64,000 nt of DNA, taken from contig NC_091052.1 of NCBI RefSeq assembly GCF_963966145.1, forward strand, positions 14,384,001-14,448,000, read 5' to 3'. The notes beneath the pieces were generated by a model. The model saw only the letters and a list, made by a program, of their open reading frames with translations. It was not told the DNA's origin and ran no database searches. Positions 49,267-60,018 of the stretch are shown in pieces. Position 1 is the stretch's first letter, and every line of letters starts with the position of its first letter. The translations under genes were made by a program, and so were the position numbers. This DNA is from Tenebrio molitor (taxonomy: Eukaryota; Arthropoda; Insecta; Coleoptera; Tenebrionidae).

Positions 49267-49569
49267 CAGGGTGTCGTAAAATTAACGTATTCCAAGTCGG
49301 GGGTCTTGTAAGGAAAAACCTCAGGAATCTCGAAAAAATAAAATAAAAAATATAGGGGGGGTCTTTACAAAGATATATGGGTCTGAAGGTTCAAACTTTT
49401 CATCATGTTTTCTTCAAATAAAAAATATAAATGGCTGACATTCATTTTGAAATATGATGAGGATGATTATGTAAAATATTAAAATATAAGTGAAGACATT
49501 TCTTGCTTGGTCAACAGGATGTCCCCTACTCAGCCGCGAACTGGGAATACGATAATTTTAAGACACCTG
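49267..49569. mobile_element. MITE with CAGGGTGTC termini and TA flanks
   Basis: The left end CAGGGTGTCGTAAAATTAAC pairs with a right end whose reverse complement is CAGGTGTCTTAAAATTATCG, and both continue into CGTATTCC. Both ends are flanked by TA (49265-49266 and 49570-49571). It is 303 bp with no coding sequence, consistent with a non-autonomous Tc1/mariner-like element. Confidence 0.75.
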
Positions 49570-49571
49570 TA

Positions 49572-50780
49572 TAATGATTGACTGTTTTTTAATCCTATTT
49601 TTCCATAAATAAATGTGTATTTTTTAAGCAATTAATTTTTTTTAACTGGAATTGTTTACTCTATTTGTCTGTTCATTTCCCCCTTTCATTATCGTAATTT
49701 TCCCGATCGAACAGAACGTTGATTTGCCCTTTTTGCAGTGATCCCCTCGCGCCACCCCCATTAAAAATCCAATTAAACATGGAAACCGTGTGTGGCTGCC
49801 GTATCGATTCCCTTTCAGCCTATCCGAATGCATAATGAAAAAGTAAGCATAACAATATGTCCCGAGCATATAACACACATTCTTCTGGTTTTCTTTTCCC
49901 TTTACTACATAATAAGGCCCTTTTACTGAGCTGGATGGGTCGTACAGATCGTGTCTCGATCGCAGTTCGCTCAGAACCCAACCACGTTAGGTTCCGAGAG
50001 AATAGACCATGCTGGGGCTAAATTGATCAATTCAATAACCACAATGTTCCACTAAAGTTTCTGCCTCCGCTGTTATATTTATAAGCTAGACTATTGCATA
50101 CGCCATCCTGGAAATATTACACACGTAATACGTCGCCGTTCCCCACACCCCCACACACAACTTCGCGCTTTCTCACATCGCCCCTTTCGCTCGTAATTGG
50201 TTTCCGATCTCGCCATCCTCTCCTTTTTATAATTTTCGACTAATTCGCAGATATCGAAACGCCATCTCGGACTTGTTTACTGCACCGTTAACTCCTTAAT
50301 TCGCCGGTTTATCGGCTGACCTGAAAAACGCCAAATAATGCAGTTTAGTGCCTTCAGCACGAGCCAGGATAATCACTGCAATATCATCGAGCGGTGTATT
50401 GTCACCCGGAACTTTGCACCTTTTTGCCCGGAATTCAACCGCCCCCGGCGCCCCAAACCGGATCGAAAATAAGCATTCCGCTCGAACGGAATTATGAAAA
50501 TGCGCGACGTGTTAAGGGAACGATCAATTCGGTGCTCAATTAGGTTTCAGTTTGCGGGGGCGGTTGTCACACGATAAACCACATCCAAGCACGTTTTCGA
50601 CGCTTTACGTCGACGCAATTGCAACGAAACTGGCTTGAGCTTTTTAACGACGTAAACAACCTGGCACACCTCCTTAGACTTGATTAGGGAATTTTCGGAA
50701 AATTTGTAATAACAATAGTAACAATAATGAACGAGGGCACAGGATAGATTGAAGCTTTTGTATGAAAATCCGTTGCGATG
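49572..50780. other. Downstream intergenic DNA
   Basis: Mixed composition, with a more complex stretch at 50.1-50.65 kb. No gene or transposon end recognised. Confidence 0.35.
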
Positions 50781-51090
50781 CCTGCAAGAATGCAGAGAAA
50801 AAAGAAACATGATAATAATAGTCTATTGTGCAATAGAAAGCTCTAGTCCAGGGTTGCATAATTCAAGAAAATTGATTAATGTAATGTATAGACAGTTAAA
50901 AATGAAACTAAAATCCAAAAAAAAATCAAATTGTAGAATTACAAAAAAACAAAAAAAATCTTTTTCATACTGTACTTTTAAGGTATTTTTAAGCATCTGA
51001 AGAGCATTTTAAATATGTCCACATTACTGTAAGAAAAAATAAATGAAAAAAACATTTTTGAAAATAATAAGAAAACCACTATCATCATTT

Positions 51091-51164
51091 GATCAGTGAG
51101 GTTAAGCAACGTCGCGTGCGGTCATTATTTGGATGGGAGATCGCTGAGGAACGATGTACCGTTG
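51091..51164 (+). pseudogene. 5S rRNA-derived segment, copy 1
   Basis: GATCAGTGAGGTTAAGCAAC, then GTCG, a GCGG word and TTGGATGGGAGATCGCT, align with the 3' two-thirds of eukaryotic 5S rRNA. That part covers the box A, intermediate element and box C of the internal promoter. The first about 40 nt of 5S are missing and several substitutions are present, so it cannot be a functional 5S gene. Confidence 0.8.
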
Positions 51165-51519
51165 AAACTTAAATACTTCATAGATTCATTACAATGTTGT
51201 CTGGACTGGAATCCTTAATGTGCTTTTGAAGGAATGCTCATTACTTGAAGGAAATGATAAATAAATCCGGCCTCGATGCTGTATCCCGTTTTCATAATAA
51301 TAAATTTTTCAGGGTAGATTAAAAGGTGGTGCAAGAATGCAGAGGGGAAACACAAAACCTTGTTGCAGGACAATACAATACAATGTATAAAAGTGAGAAA
51401 ATCTTTTAAATTTGCCCATATTCATGGAGAAAAAGTAAAACATACTTGCATAGAATGAAATATTTTTGAAAACAATAATAATACGCCAGTCCCCAGCTAT
51501 TAGAAAACAATTATCATTC

Positions 51520-51594
51520 GATCAGTGAGGTTAAGTAACGTCGCGTGCGGTTATTGTTTGGATGGGAAGCCGCTGGGAAAACCGCGTTCCGTTG
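51520..51594 (+). pseudogene. 5S rRNA-derived segment, copy 2
   Basis: Same segment as copy 1 with GATCAGTGAGGTTAAGTAAC and TTTGGATGGGAAGCCGCTGG. The GGGAAAACCGCGT part is closer to real 5S than copy 1. Also lacks the 5' third of 5S. Confidence 0.8.
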
Positions 51595-51900
51595 TTATTT
51601 TAGCTGTTATTTTTTTAATGTTTTCTGTAATCCTTAATATGCTTTCAAAGGAATTATCATTATTTGAAGAAAATATCGGTAATGATAAATAAATCCGGCC
51701 TCGACGCCGTGTCGTGTTTTTACAATAATAATCTTTTGTGGAGAGATCGAAACAGAAGGTGGTGCAAGAATGCAGAGAAAATATGCATAACATTTTTGGT
51801 TTACAATACAAAAATTTCCGATAATAATGCCAAATCTGGAAAAGTGCCCCGAATGCTTGCAGCGTTTCCACGTTGAATAGCAAGGGAAAGAAATCATCTC

Positions 51901-53800
51901 GAAAAGGAATCTCTTTGATTTTGAATCGCCTGATTCCGCAATAAGTCGGTTTCCGATGACATTAATGAAATCGATGGTTTCTTTGCACCAAGGGCCTAAG
52001 GTTTCAAAGGCTAAACCTTTAAATATGAAATTGATAATAATTGATAATAATTTTTTTTGTAATAAAACACGAAACCTTGTTGCAGGACAGTGTACTTCAA
52101 CAAAATTAATTTATAGAATAATTATGAAAATCTAGAAAAAACTACGTGACATTTTTATTGGTGGTGTATTTAACCAACCGAAAACACTTCTAATTTGTTG
52201 TAAAAAATTGAAAATAATTACTTCGTTTCGCGTAAAAATAAATTTGTTGTAGGTAGTTGTGTAATGTGCTTCGACTAATTAAGAGTCTTGTTGTAACCTA
52301 ATTATTGTAAATATTTACATAAATTTGCAAAATAATCACGTATTTAACAAATTTATCAACCATTAGAAATGCACATTGAAATCAATAATCTCAAATAAAT
52401 AATCAGATATTGAAAGGCAGCGTGTTGAAACGTGTGATTTAGTGTGTAGTACACGTTGACCGTGTTTTAAGTTGAACGAGAGAAAAGTGTAGAATTTTCC
52501 TTGGCGTACGTTCACAAAATGTGGTCTCATGCTAATAGAAATTTTTTCTCCAAACAACTTAATAAAGTATAATGAATAATGAATTTTATTAGTCGTGTCG
52601 AACTATATAGTCGCAGCGTGTTATGCGCCATAAAAATCAACTGGATGTCTAGAATTTATGAAGTTCGTGTCCGTTTACCGGACCAGCATTCTCACCGATT
52701 TGCGCCCCCTTGACGAGCATGGGTCGACGTGACGTTTTCCGCCCCTTGTAATTTTTCAATCGGGCAGGAAATTTTTTACGGCTTTGGATTGCTCATTACC
52801 ACATAAAAGAAATCAGAGTGTCATCTCGATGGTATATTGTGAATCCCCCCCATAAATATTCCGATTGGGCTCTCGGGCAACTTCTAATTTCATGGTCCGA
52901 CACCGGCGTTCTTTACCCCTCTTTCCAATTTTCGAACCCCTGTATCTAATTACAGTATTTCTCTTCGGAGTGAAACGATCCGAGGAGGTTGGACGTGTTT
53001 CGGAGTGTCGCTTGTTCGCTTTTCGCCGCCTGTACCTGGCGGCGGCGCCCGCTTTTCCTCCTTAATTAGGGAACTGTACGTTATCTGACATTGCAACGTT
53101 TGTTCCACCCACCCAAGATGCCGGGAGAATATTTTACCGGAATGGCCACACACAATATATTATACCTTTTTTCCTTGTCTGGGGCCAATTTAGTAGGGCT
53201 TTTATCGCGAACTCGCCCCTACCTGAACTCGGCCAATCTCGAGACAACTTCTAATAGGAGGCTTCGGCTTTGCATAACCCCATCAATCCGGGGAAAAACT
53301 CGCGATAAATGCTCGCGTAAAACGCAGATCCGACTCGGTTGTAATTTGGAAAATCGCTAATTTACGACCGACTGTTTTTTCGAATAATATGTTAAGGGGG
53401 CCCTCTAGGACGGCACTAAAATGGGAGACCGTGACAAAAGTTATAAAACATTCTTGCGTTGCAGAACCTGCGTTTGACAGGAGAAATGTAATTTGTGACT
53501 CCCTAATGCTGGGGGCAATCTCGGAGCACTGCGAATTGGGAATATGAAAATAGGGATTTATTAACTTCAATAAAATATAAAAAACTTATCTTCGAAAATG
53601 TGATGTCATCATCAATAACAATATTATTGCAAATTTACGGCACGCCTGAGAGGTGGCGGCGGCGATGTATTGTCTGCCAAAAATATCGACCGGGGACGGA
53701 AACCACCCAACAAGAATTCTCGACCATCACCATTAATTAGTCGAAGAATTGGCGCTATTTTGGATACTTCCCGCGACTTACACTAATTTAAACGTCGGCG
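51901..53800. other. Downstream intergenic DNA
   Basis: AT-rich up to about 52.6 kb, then more complex at 52.65-53.75 kb, with AGAGGTGGCGGCGGCG at 53650-53665. Short open frames have no domain. No gene recognised. Confidence 0.35.
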
Positions 53801-53810
53801 AGAGAACTCC

Positions 53811-54585
53811 AAAGTCAGGTCTTTGATTGAGTGCTAATTGGACTCGAGCTCTGCTATTGCCAACTAATTAATTTAATTCGTTCGGTCCTTCTTACAAATA
53901 ATATTATCTACCCGGTCACAATCAATTAGCCACGGCGGACGTTCGATTCATTAAAATTTACGTTTATTGCTTTCAGCTCCACAACTCAAACAACTTGAGA
54001 CCTGCTACGGAAACGTCAAAGTCAAGTCTTTGATTGACTGTTCATTTTATGTTATTGTTTTAACCACAAAAATAAACCTTCAACTTTAATAATAATTAAT
54101 GGACTTAACTGTAATACTGTTCACGAAATGTTAAAGTCAGGTCTTTGATTGAACATCAACTGAACTTCATCTTGTCGCTTTTCTTTCACCACAAAAAAGA
54201 ATTCTCTTCTTCCAATTAATTTCAGATAATTTTAAATGCTCACCTATAAGTTGTTTGGGAGAAGTCGAAGTCAGGTCTTTGATTGAACACTAATAAATTG
54301 TCACAATTAGTATGATTTAACCACAAAAAAATAATCACTCAGCTTTCTATTCATTACCATTAATTAATTAGAAATAGTAAATTGAAAATTGGTCTTTGAT
54401 TGGATATTAATTGTATTTTCCTGAGGAATAATTTTTCAGTTTTGCATTCATTACCATTAATTAGTCACAAGTATTGTCCCGCTGTTTTGAATACTCGAGG
54501 TCCAATTAATTGACAATCAGGTTTGTCGACAACTTAATAATGCCAAAACTAAGAACAAGTTAGAAAAAAGTCACGTCTTTGATTG
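53811..54585 (+). repeat. Array of AAAGTCAGGTCTTTGATTG motifs
   Basis: The 19-bp phrase begins at 53811, 54018, 54134, 54267, about 54386 (degenerate) and 54567, all on the + strand, spaced about 115-205 bp. It is usually followed by an ATTAATTGGACT-like phrase, with ACCACAAAAAxAA between units. This is probably a decayed tandem repeat. The CTTTGAT core equals the TCF/Pangolin binding core, so a regulatory reading is possible. Confidence 0.8.
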
Positions 54586-54589
54586 TTTG

Positions 54590-55327
54590 AATATTAATTG
54601 GACTCTCGAGTCATTTTCATGACTTTTTTTCATGGGAATTTATTGACTGGACCATTTTAAACACCAAATCTGTGGTTGAAAAATTCACATAATATACCGA
54701 GTGATTATTTGAACAAAAATCACTCGGTCTAGTAAACTTATAACAAAAACAGATTTTTTTGTTGAGGACTATTTACAATTATGTACATAATTCTAATTAG
54801 TGTGTTAAATTCCTAATTTTATTTTTTCTTGTAGTTTTCCCGAAAATAACTGCAACCAAATTTTTCCAAATTTTTATCTTTTGAGAATTACAAAAGCAAT
54901 ACGATCATATCCTTGATATTTTCAATAAGTACCTACCCAAAATCCAAATTTTTTTCTGTTGTTAGATGTTTTTAAAACATTCCTTTCTTCTTTTGAAGCT
55001 TTTTGTAAAATTTACTTAAATTAGAAATTTTCTAACTGTCATTTAGAGATGCTTTAATCCAAATTGTTCTACAAACCTGGCCCGTTTCTCGTGTTTCTCA
55101 ATAAATATTGGTAAAATTCCTTTACATCAATTTTTTTTATGGCAAATAACTTTTTTCCATATTTTAAACCAAACTTGTAACTTGAGTACTTTTCTAAAAT
55201 TTTATCTTGTCTTTCAGACCACTTGTAAAATCTTATTAAATATTTTTCACGAAAGAAAAATCAAAAACTGCTAATCTTGAAGTGCGGGCGTGCCTCAGAG
55301 ATTCATTCTAACCCATTCCTGTTGTCA
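54590..55327. other. AT-rich intergenic DNA
   Basis: Low-complexity A/T-rich sequence. An ATTTGAACAAAAATCACTCGGTCTAG snippet includes a short imperfect inverted repeat of ACCGAGTGAT near 54697-54728. No gene. Confidence 0.35.
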
Positions 55328-55335
55328 AAAATTAA

Positions 55336-55633
55336 GGTAATTGTTCACTTTAACTACTTCTGGAATTTTCCCGTTTTTTCTGGCTAGATAGCCTCAGGGC
55401 GTCCTCCTACATCGTTTTCCACCACTCAAACCTTGTGCAAATAAATTTTCCTTACCCTTTAGTTATACTAAGACATTGGCGCGACCTTGACGCGACCTTG
55501 AAACACAACAGGAGAGAAAAAAAGGCATTTGCACAAGGTTTGAATGGTGGGAAACGATCTAGGAGGACGTCCTGAGGCTGTCTAGCCAGAAAAAACGCGA
55601 AAATTCCAGAAGTAGTTAAAGTGAACAATTACC
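55336..55633. mobile_element. Foldback DNA transposon, copy 3
   Basis: Ends GGTAATTGTTCACTTTAAC and its reverse complement, flanked by identical 8-bp repeats AAAATTAA (55328-55335 and 55634-55641). The loop is in the same orientation as copy 1 and includes GCGCGACCTTGACGCGACC. 298 bp, non-autonomous, closely similar to the other two copies. Confidence 0.9.
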
Positions 55634-55641
55634 AAAATTAA

Positions 55642-57180
55642 ATTCAGCTCTTCTTGTCATAACTAACTTCAAGTAAACAAAATTTTCTGATTGCGAAGAA
55701 AAAAATTCCTAAACCTCGACAAATGAAAGTTGGAGGTAATCCTGCTGACTAATTTCGTCACATTTTGTCGCCTTTCGCTGTGGGGGCGCGCTTTATCTTG
55801 TCTCAACATTTGCGAAATTGTGCCACTTCCTAAAATTCCCTGACAATCGTTTTTAAAAATTTCTGATTTTCCACTTTCAAATTTGTTTCCCCTCAAATTG
55901 GCAAAATTTCCCCAAACATGTTAAATTATCTGTCCCCTTCTCGTTTCTTAAGCGCTGACACTTTAACACCATCGTTGACAATCCGCTACCACCATAAATT
56001 CCCGCAACGCGACCATTCGTCCATAAACAGCGATAAGATTATCGATTATTCCCCGATCGCATCATCGACGAACTTCTTCGACTGGTAGAAAGTCAGCAAA
56101 GTGTCGCGGATTAACCCAGCACAAATCGACATTTCTCCTGACATTGACCCACAAATCCATCTGGATTTTTTTATGTCCGTGTCGGATCTCGCATGTGCGC
56201 GCAAAAACGCATTCCCATTGCATAACGCAATGCAATTATGCAATGCGCCGCAGTAATGGACTTCCTTATTGTTTATTACTTGGAACTTTAGATCTTTACG
56301 AACGCAAATGAAACAGCGAAGAACGTGCGCATCACAGAAACAATGTTGACTAACGACCAATTCACTTTGACTGATTTATAAATATATGAGTTATTGGCAC
56401 ATAAATAACGAAATGACTTATTTATATTCGTCTTTGTTGAGCGGCGACGATTTTTTACCTTTCGGTGAGAAACAGGAAAGCGGTGGTACCGAGAAACGGT
56501 CGACAGACAATTGGAACGAGCCTGATCGTCGTGGTACCACCAATTAAAATAATTGCTAATTATTATCAATTACCACGGCCATAAATTCATCGTGCGGTGA
56601 CATATTGATCTGTCGTTTGTCGTAATTACCAACAGAAATTCCACCTTCTGAGTTACGCTCGATAAGTCAAAGTGTCAAAGTGTCCGATTAATTTCAATTA
56701 GCGGGAGATAATTCCGGAAAAATCGCGATAATTGAGCCGTTATCGCATGTGCATTTTCCAATTTTTCCGCTGGAACTTGTTAAGAGATTAGCAGGCGATC
56801 AATCATCTCGAGTCCCCACGGGGGTCCACCGACAGACAATAAATTCCAGATTTTTTTAAAACTAACAGAAAGTGGTAAAGAATGGCACCACAGACACATC
56901 CGACTCATAACTGGATTCATTTTGGTGGCCATTATTTTTCTTTGTGAAGAAGGAGAGCCGGTACCTGGACATACTGGTTGGCCCCGCTACCATCATGGGT
57001 TCGGCCATATTTCGTCTAATTCGTAAGAGGTGAAGGCCGTTAATAATCCGACCGGACAATTTTTAACGGATGCTAGCCAGACCAGCGAAACGCACGTCGC
57101 CGCTTGATCCTACTATTTTTCCAAAATATTTACGAGAGGCAAGCGTCGGAAAATATTTGTGCGAAAGTCGAAACTCTAAA
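55642..57180. other. Downstream intergenic DNA
   Basis: Mixed composition. Short open frames on the minus strand (56.0-56.6 kb) show no protein family. A TGCAATGC-rich stretch lies at 56215-56255. No gene recognised. Confidence 0.35.
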
Positions 57181-57189
57181 CATGTGCCA

Positions 57190-57850
57190 GACGTGACAAG
57201 AGAAAGTCACGTCCGAGCTTAATGCCGCCTCATAATTTCAATACATCAACAAGTGGATTTTTTTAATAAAATCACATGTTCGATTCTTGATTGGTCTGAA
57301 TTCCTTTTTGGCACGACAGGCAAAAGTTCAAAAGATTTTTAGAAACACAGTCTTGCAATTGGAACTTTACAGAGAAGTGATAAGAGAAAGTCACGTCCGA
57401 GCTTGATGCGGCGTCGGGAAGTGTTTGACTTCTTTTCAAAAACATCTCCGGTTTGTTTGAAAATTTGTGCTCATTTTCAGGCAGTAACTATTTTACATAA
57501 AATTCTTAACACATGTGAGATGTGACAAGAGAAAGTCGTGTCTGAGCTTAATGCAGCCTCATTACTTCAACATGTCACAAATTGAGAATTTTTAATCAAT
57601 TCCGATTCACAACTGATGCGATTGTTACAAAAAACTTCGTAAGTCGTTGATAAATTGATGATAAAACAGGATAAACGAAAGGAATGTCTGTGATTAATGC
57701 GGCGCAATCATTTTTAAACATCGTTTTGTTTTAAACTGTTTTCAAAATATGAATCGACTTGTAGAGAGACAATTTTACAAATCGAAACTCGAAACACACT
57801 TGGGACGTGACAAGAGAAAGTCACGTCCGAGCTTGGCACATGCTCATAAT
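57190..57850 (+). repeat. Degenerate tandem array with GACGTGAC...GTCACGTC palindrome
   Basis: The phrase GACGTGACAAGAGAAAGTCA followed by CGTCCGAGCTT occurs at 57190, 57377, 57519 and 57804, with a decayed version near 57680. Spacing is about 125-190 bp. Each good copy holds a perfect 8-bp inverted repeat (GACGTGAC and GTCACGTC) around AAGAGAAA. Shared flanks include AATGCxGCCTCATAATTTCAA. No coding sequence. Confidence 0.8.
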
Positions 57851-58880
57851 TTTAATATGTCAACAAATGTTCGAGTTTTTAGTAACACTATTTTTTCTGT
57901 GACTTGAGGACAGATTCTTCGCGAGAAATGTGTTGAGATAATTTGTTTGAAATTTTTGAGTTAGTTTTCACTTAGGGGAAGTAATTACTTATGTCAGTGG
58001 CTTTACGGGAATTTTTTTTATTACAGCACAAGCAGAAAATTCTGTGGTGAGTTCCCCACACCTGAGAGTAAAATAAAAACAAGTTGACTGTCATAACCGT
58101 CAAACGTTCTGCATAAAAACCTAAGTACATACTCTCAACTAAAACGGGCATATTTTTTAGGGCATCGACGTAAGCAGGTTAAAGTTAAAAAGTACACCCT
58201 TTTTAATGTTCGGCGGGACGATCGAGTACTAAGTCTTAAATTTGTGATTTGAGGAACACTAAAGAAACAAACAAACGGGGTACATAAATTAGAAATCTTT
58301 TGTAGGTAAAGCCGGGTCCACATGCCGTTCCAGATGATAATATTTTTTTAAATATGTGAAAGCAAGCCACATAAATTAAAGAAACGACCCTAGGTGTATT
58401 CCGGTGGTGGGAATAAATCACGGTGAGTAACGGCGGCGCACTTGTAATTTATAATTAAAGTAGAATTCTTTTCCGGCGGATCGAGACAGGTGGGAATGGT
58501 GCACGTGGGTGTGGGGCTTAACGGGAAAGTGTTAGTGATAATATTGTGTGATCGGAGCGGTGACGCAACGAGAGGAAAATTGTCCGGCCCCCCAGAAATA
58601 AAAATGAGTTTGGGGGGCGGCTTAAAATTTTAAGTAATATTTTTGCGGCGTAATTCCGCCCTCGATGGCCAATATCCTCCGAGTGAAGTTTCTGAAGTGA
58701 CAATTTTAACGAAATCCATTTACTCGAAACGGCTTCATGTAGAACGATTGAACGAGCGATTGCCTATAGGCGGGAAACGAGCCTGCTCGACGCGAAATCT
58801 CCATGTTTTCCTTGTTACCGCTCCTTCCAGGACTCGTTCCCGTCGGATTTTTAATTGTGCCAATTTTCCCACAAATCTAG
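57851..58880. other. Downstream intergenic DNA
   Basis: AT-rich to about 58.4 kb, then rising GC content. No gene recognised. Confidence 0.35.
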
Positions 58881-59650
58881 CGTGCCGAAACAAAATAGTC
58901 GCGGCGAATCGCAGCCCGGCCGCCCCCGTCACGAATTCCCCATAAACGAATCGGTCGCGACGGCCAAATCGCCTTTTGGAAATTTTCCGATCGCCGAAAA
59001 ATTTCCCGGCAGCGGAAAACACACACCGATATCCGAGGGGGTGGGGGAAGCGGTGACGTCACAAAGCTGGTACCGCCTTTACGGGGGCAATGGGCGGGAA
59101 ATAAATAAAATTTACGATGTGCTATTTAACTGCTATCTGGCGGCAGAGTAACGAAGCGTGCGGAGGCCATTACGGCGACGCTATTGGCTGGGAGCGGCCC
59201 CGGACCCGCCGGAGTCGCTCGCGCCCGCCGCCCCCGTGCGCCGGAGCGAGACAGCCTCGGCGCGCCCGTCGCAGCTCGGCCCGCAAATCGATCGCGACCG
59301 GCTCCGCTGGCGCAATTCTAGACGGATGTCGCGCCCGTCGTCTCTCTCGGACGCGCCAGGTCGGGCGCGAGGGCGGGCGGACGGGCGCGCGCGCTCGCGC
59401 CTCGTCGCCGCGGTGCATTTCGCGGGATATTCGAGGCGATTCCGGGTCCGGGCGAAAAAATTAATCCCGGATTAAGCGAGTGTTGCTCGATCGGGTCGAT
59501 AGTGACGTAACCGCAAGGGTTGGATGGTCCATCAGACGCGCCGTTAGGCCGTCTCCATCGCTCCGGTGATTTCCGGGCGGCGTTTTGGCGGGAAGGGCCA
59601 GTGGCGCGCGTCGCGCGGATGCAAACCGGATTTTTATTCGACTTCCGGAG
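58881..59650. promoter_or_regulatory. CpG-rich island, candidate promoter or regulatory element
   Basis: The most GC- and CpG-rich noncoding block in the window, peaking at 59150-59460 with CGCGCGCGCTCGCGCC-type runs and an ATTGG (CCAAT) word at 59182. Several frames are open on both strands, giving Arg/Pro/Ala-rich strings typical of composition and not of a protein. It may be a promoter for an unannotated transcript, or a Polycomb or boundary element between abd-A and Ubx. Confidence 0.4.
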
Positions 59651-60000
59651 CAGTAAAGCGGCTGAGTAGGTAGTTGCAATAAAAAGGTCGTTAAAGCGAC
59701 TTTTACTGCAGTTAAAACTGTAAAAGTGCGTCCGAATAGCCGAATAAAATACGAGCTTCTCTAGGCACGCGCCGCAATCATCAAACCACTGTTTATGAGA
59801 TGATAATAATAATAAAGGCCAGATTAAACCGATCGTTAAACTAAGTTTAAAGCGTATAAACGCCAATTTTATACTTGTCGTGTTTTATGGGCCAATCCAT
59901 TGATAATATACCTGCCTTTTTAAATTAACTGCCTCCTTTATTTGCGCCAATGTCTCCATCGGACACACTTCTTTTACAGCACTCTTACCACATGATTTAT

Positions 60001-60018
60001 CTTCCCGCCATCTGCTGG
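60001..60018 (-). promoter_or_regulatory. Strong CTCF-like site
   Basis: The minus strand reads CCAGCAGATGGCGGGAAG, which matches the CTCF consensus CCASYAGRKGGCRS at every core position. It lies about 0.5 kb from the CpG-rich block, on the Ubx side of abd-A. Insect BX-C boundaries often carry CTCF sites, so an insulator role is a reasonable inference. Confidence 0.55.

Larger units (their letters stand above)
50783..51900 (+). repeat. Tandem unit containing 5S rRNA-derived segments
   Basis: TGCAAGAATGCAGAG recurs near 50783, 51330 and 51772. Between these anchors lie two copies of a 5S-like segment (51091-51164 and 51520-51594). Each is followed by a shared tail with AATGATAAATAAATCCGGCC and a CGATGC/CGACGC-GT-TC segment. 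A further fragment (CCTTGTTGCAGGACA) occurs at 51358 and 52075. Unit spacing is about 430-550 bp. It may be a 5S-derived SINE family or a locally duplicated 5S pseudogene. Confidence 0.75.

Noticed and set aside
51091..51594. Functional 5S rRNA genes
   Set aside because: Both copies lack the first about 40 nt and have several substitutions in conserved positions.
54697..54728. Short inverted repeat around ACCGAGTGAT
   Set aside because: Too short and without target duplication or second copy to call an element.
59117..59475. Arg/Pro/Ala-rich frames in the CpG-rich block
   Set aside because: Open on several frames and both strands at once, as expected from GC-rich DNA; no recognisable protein.
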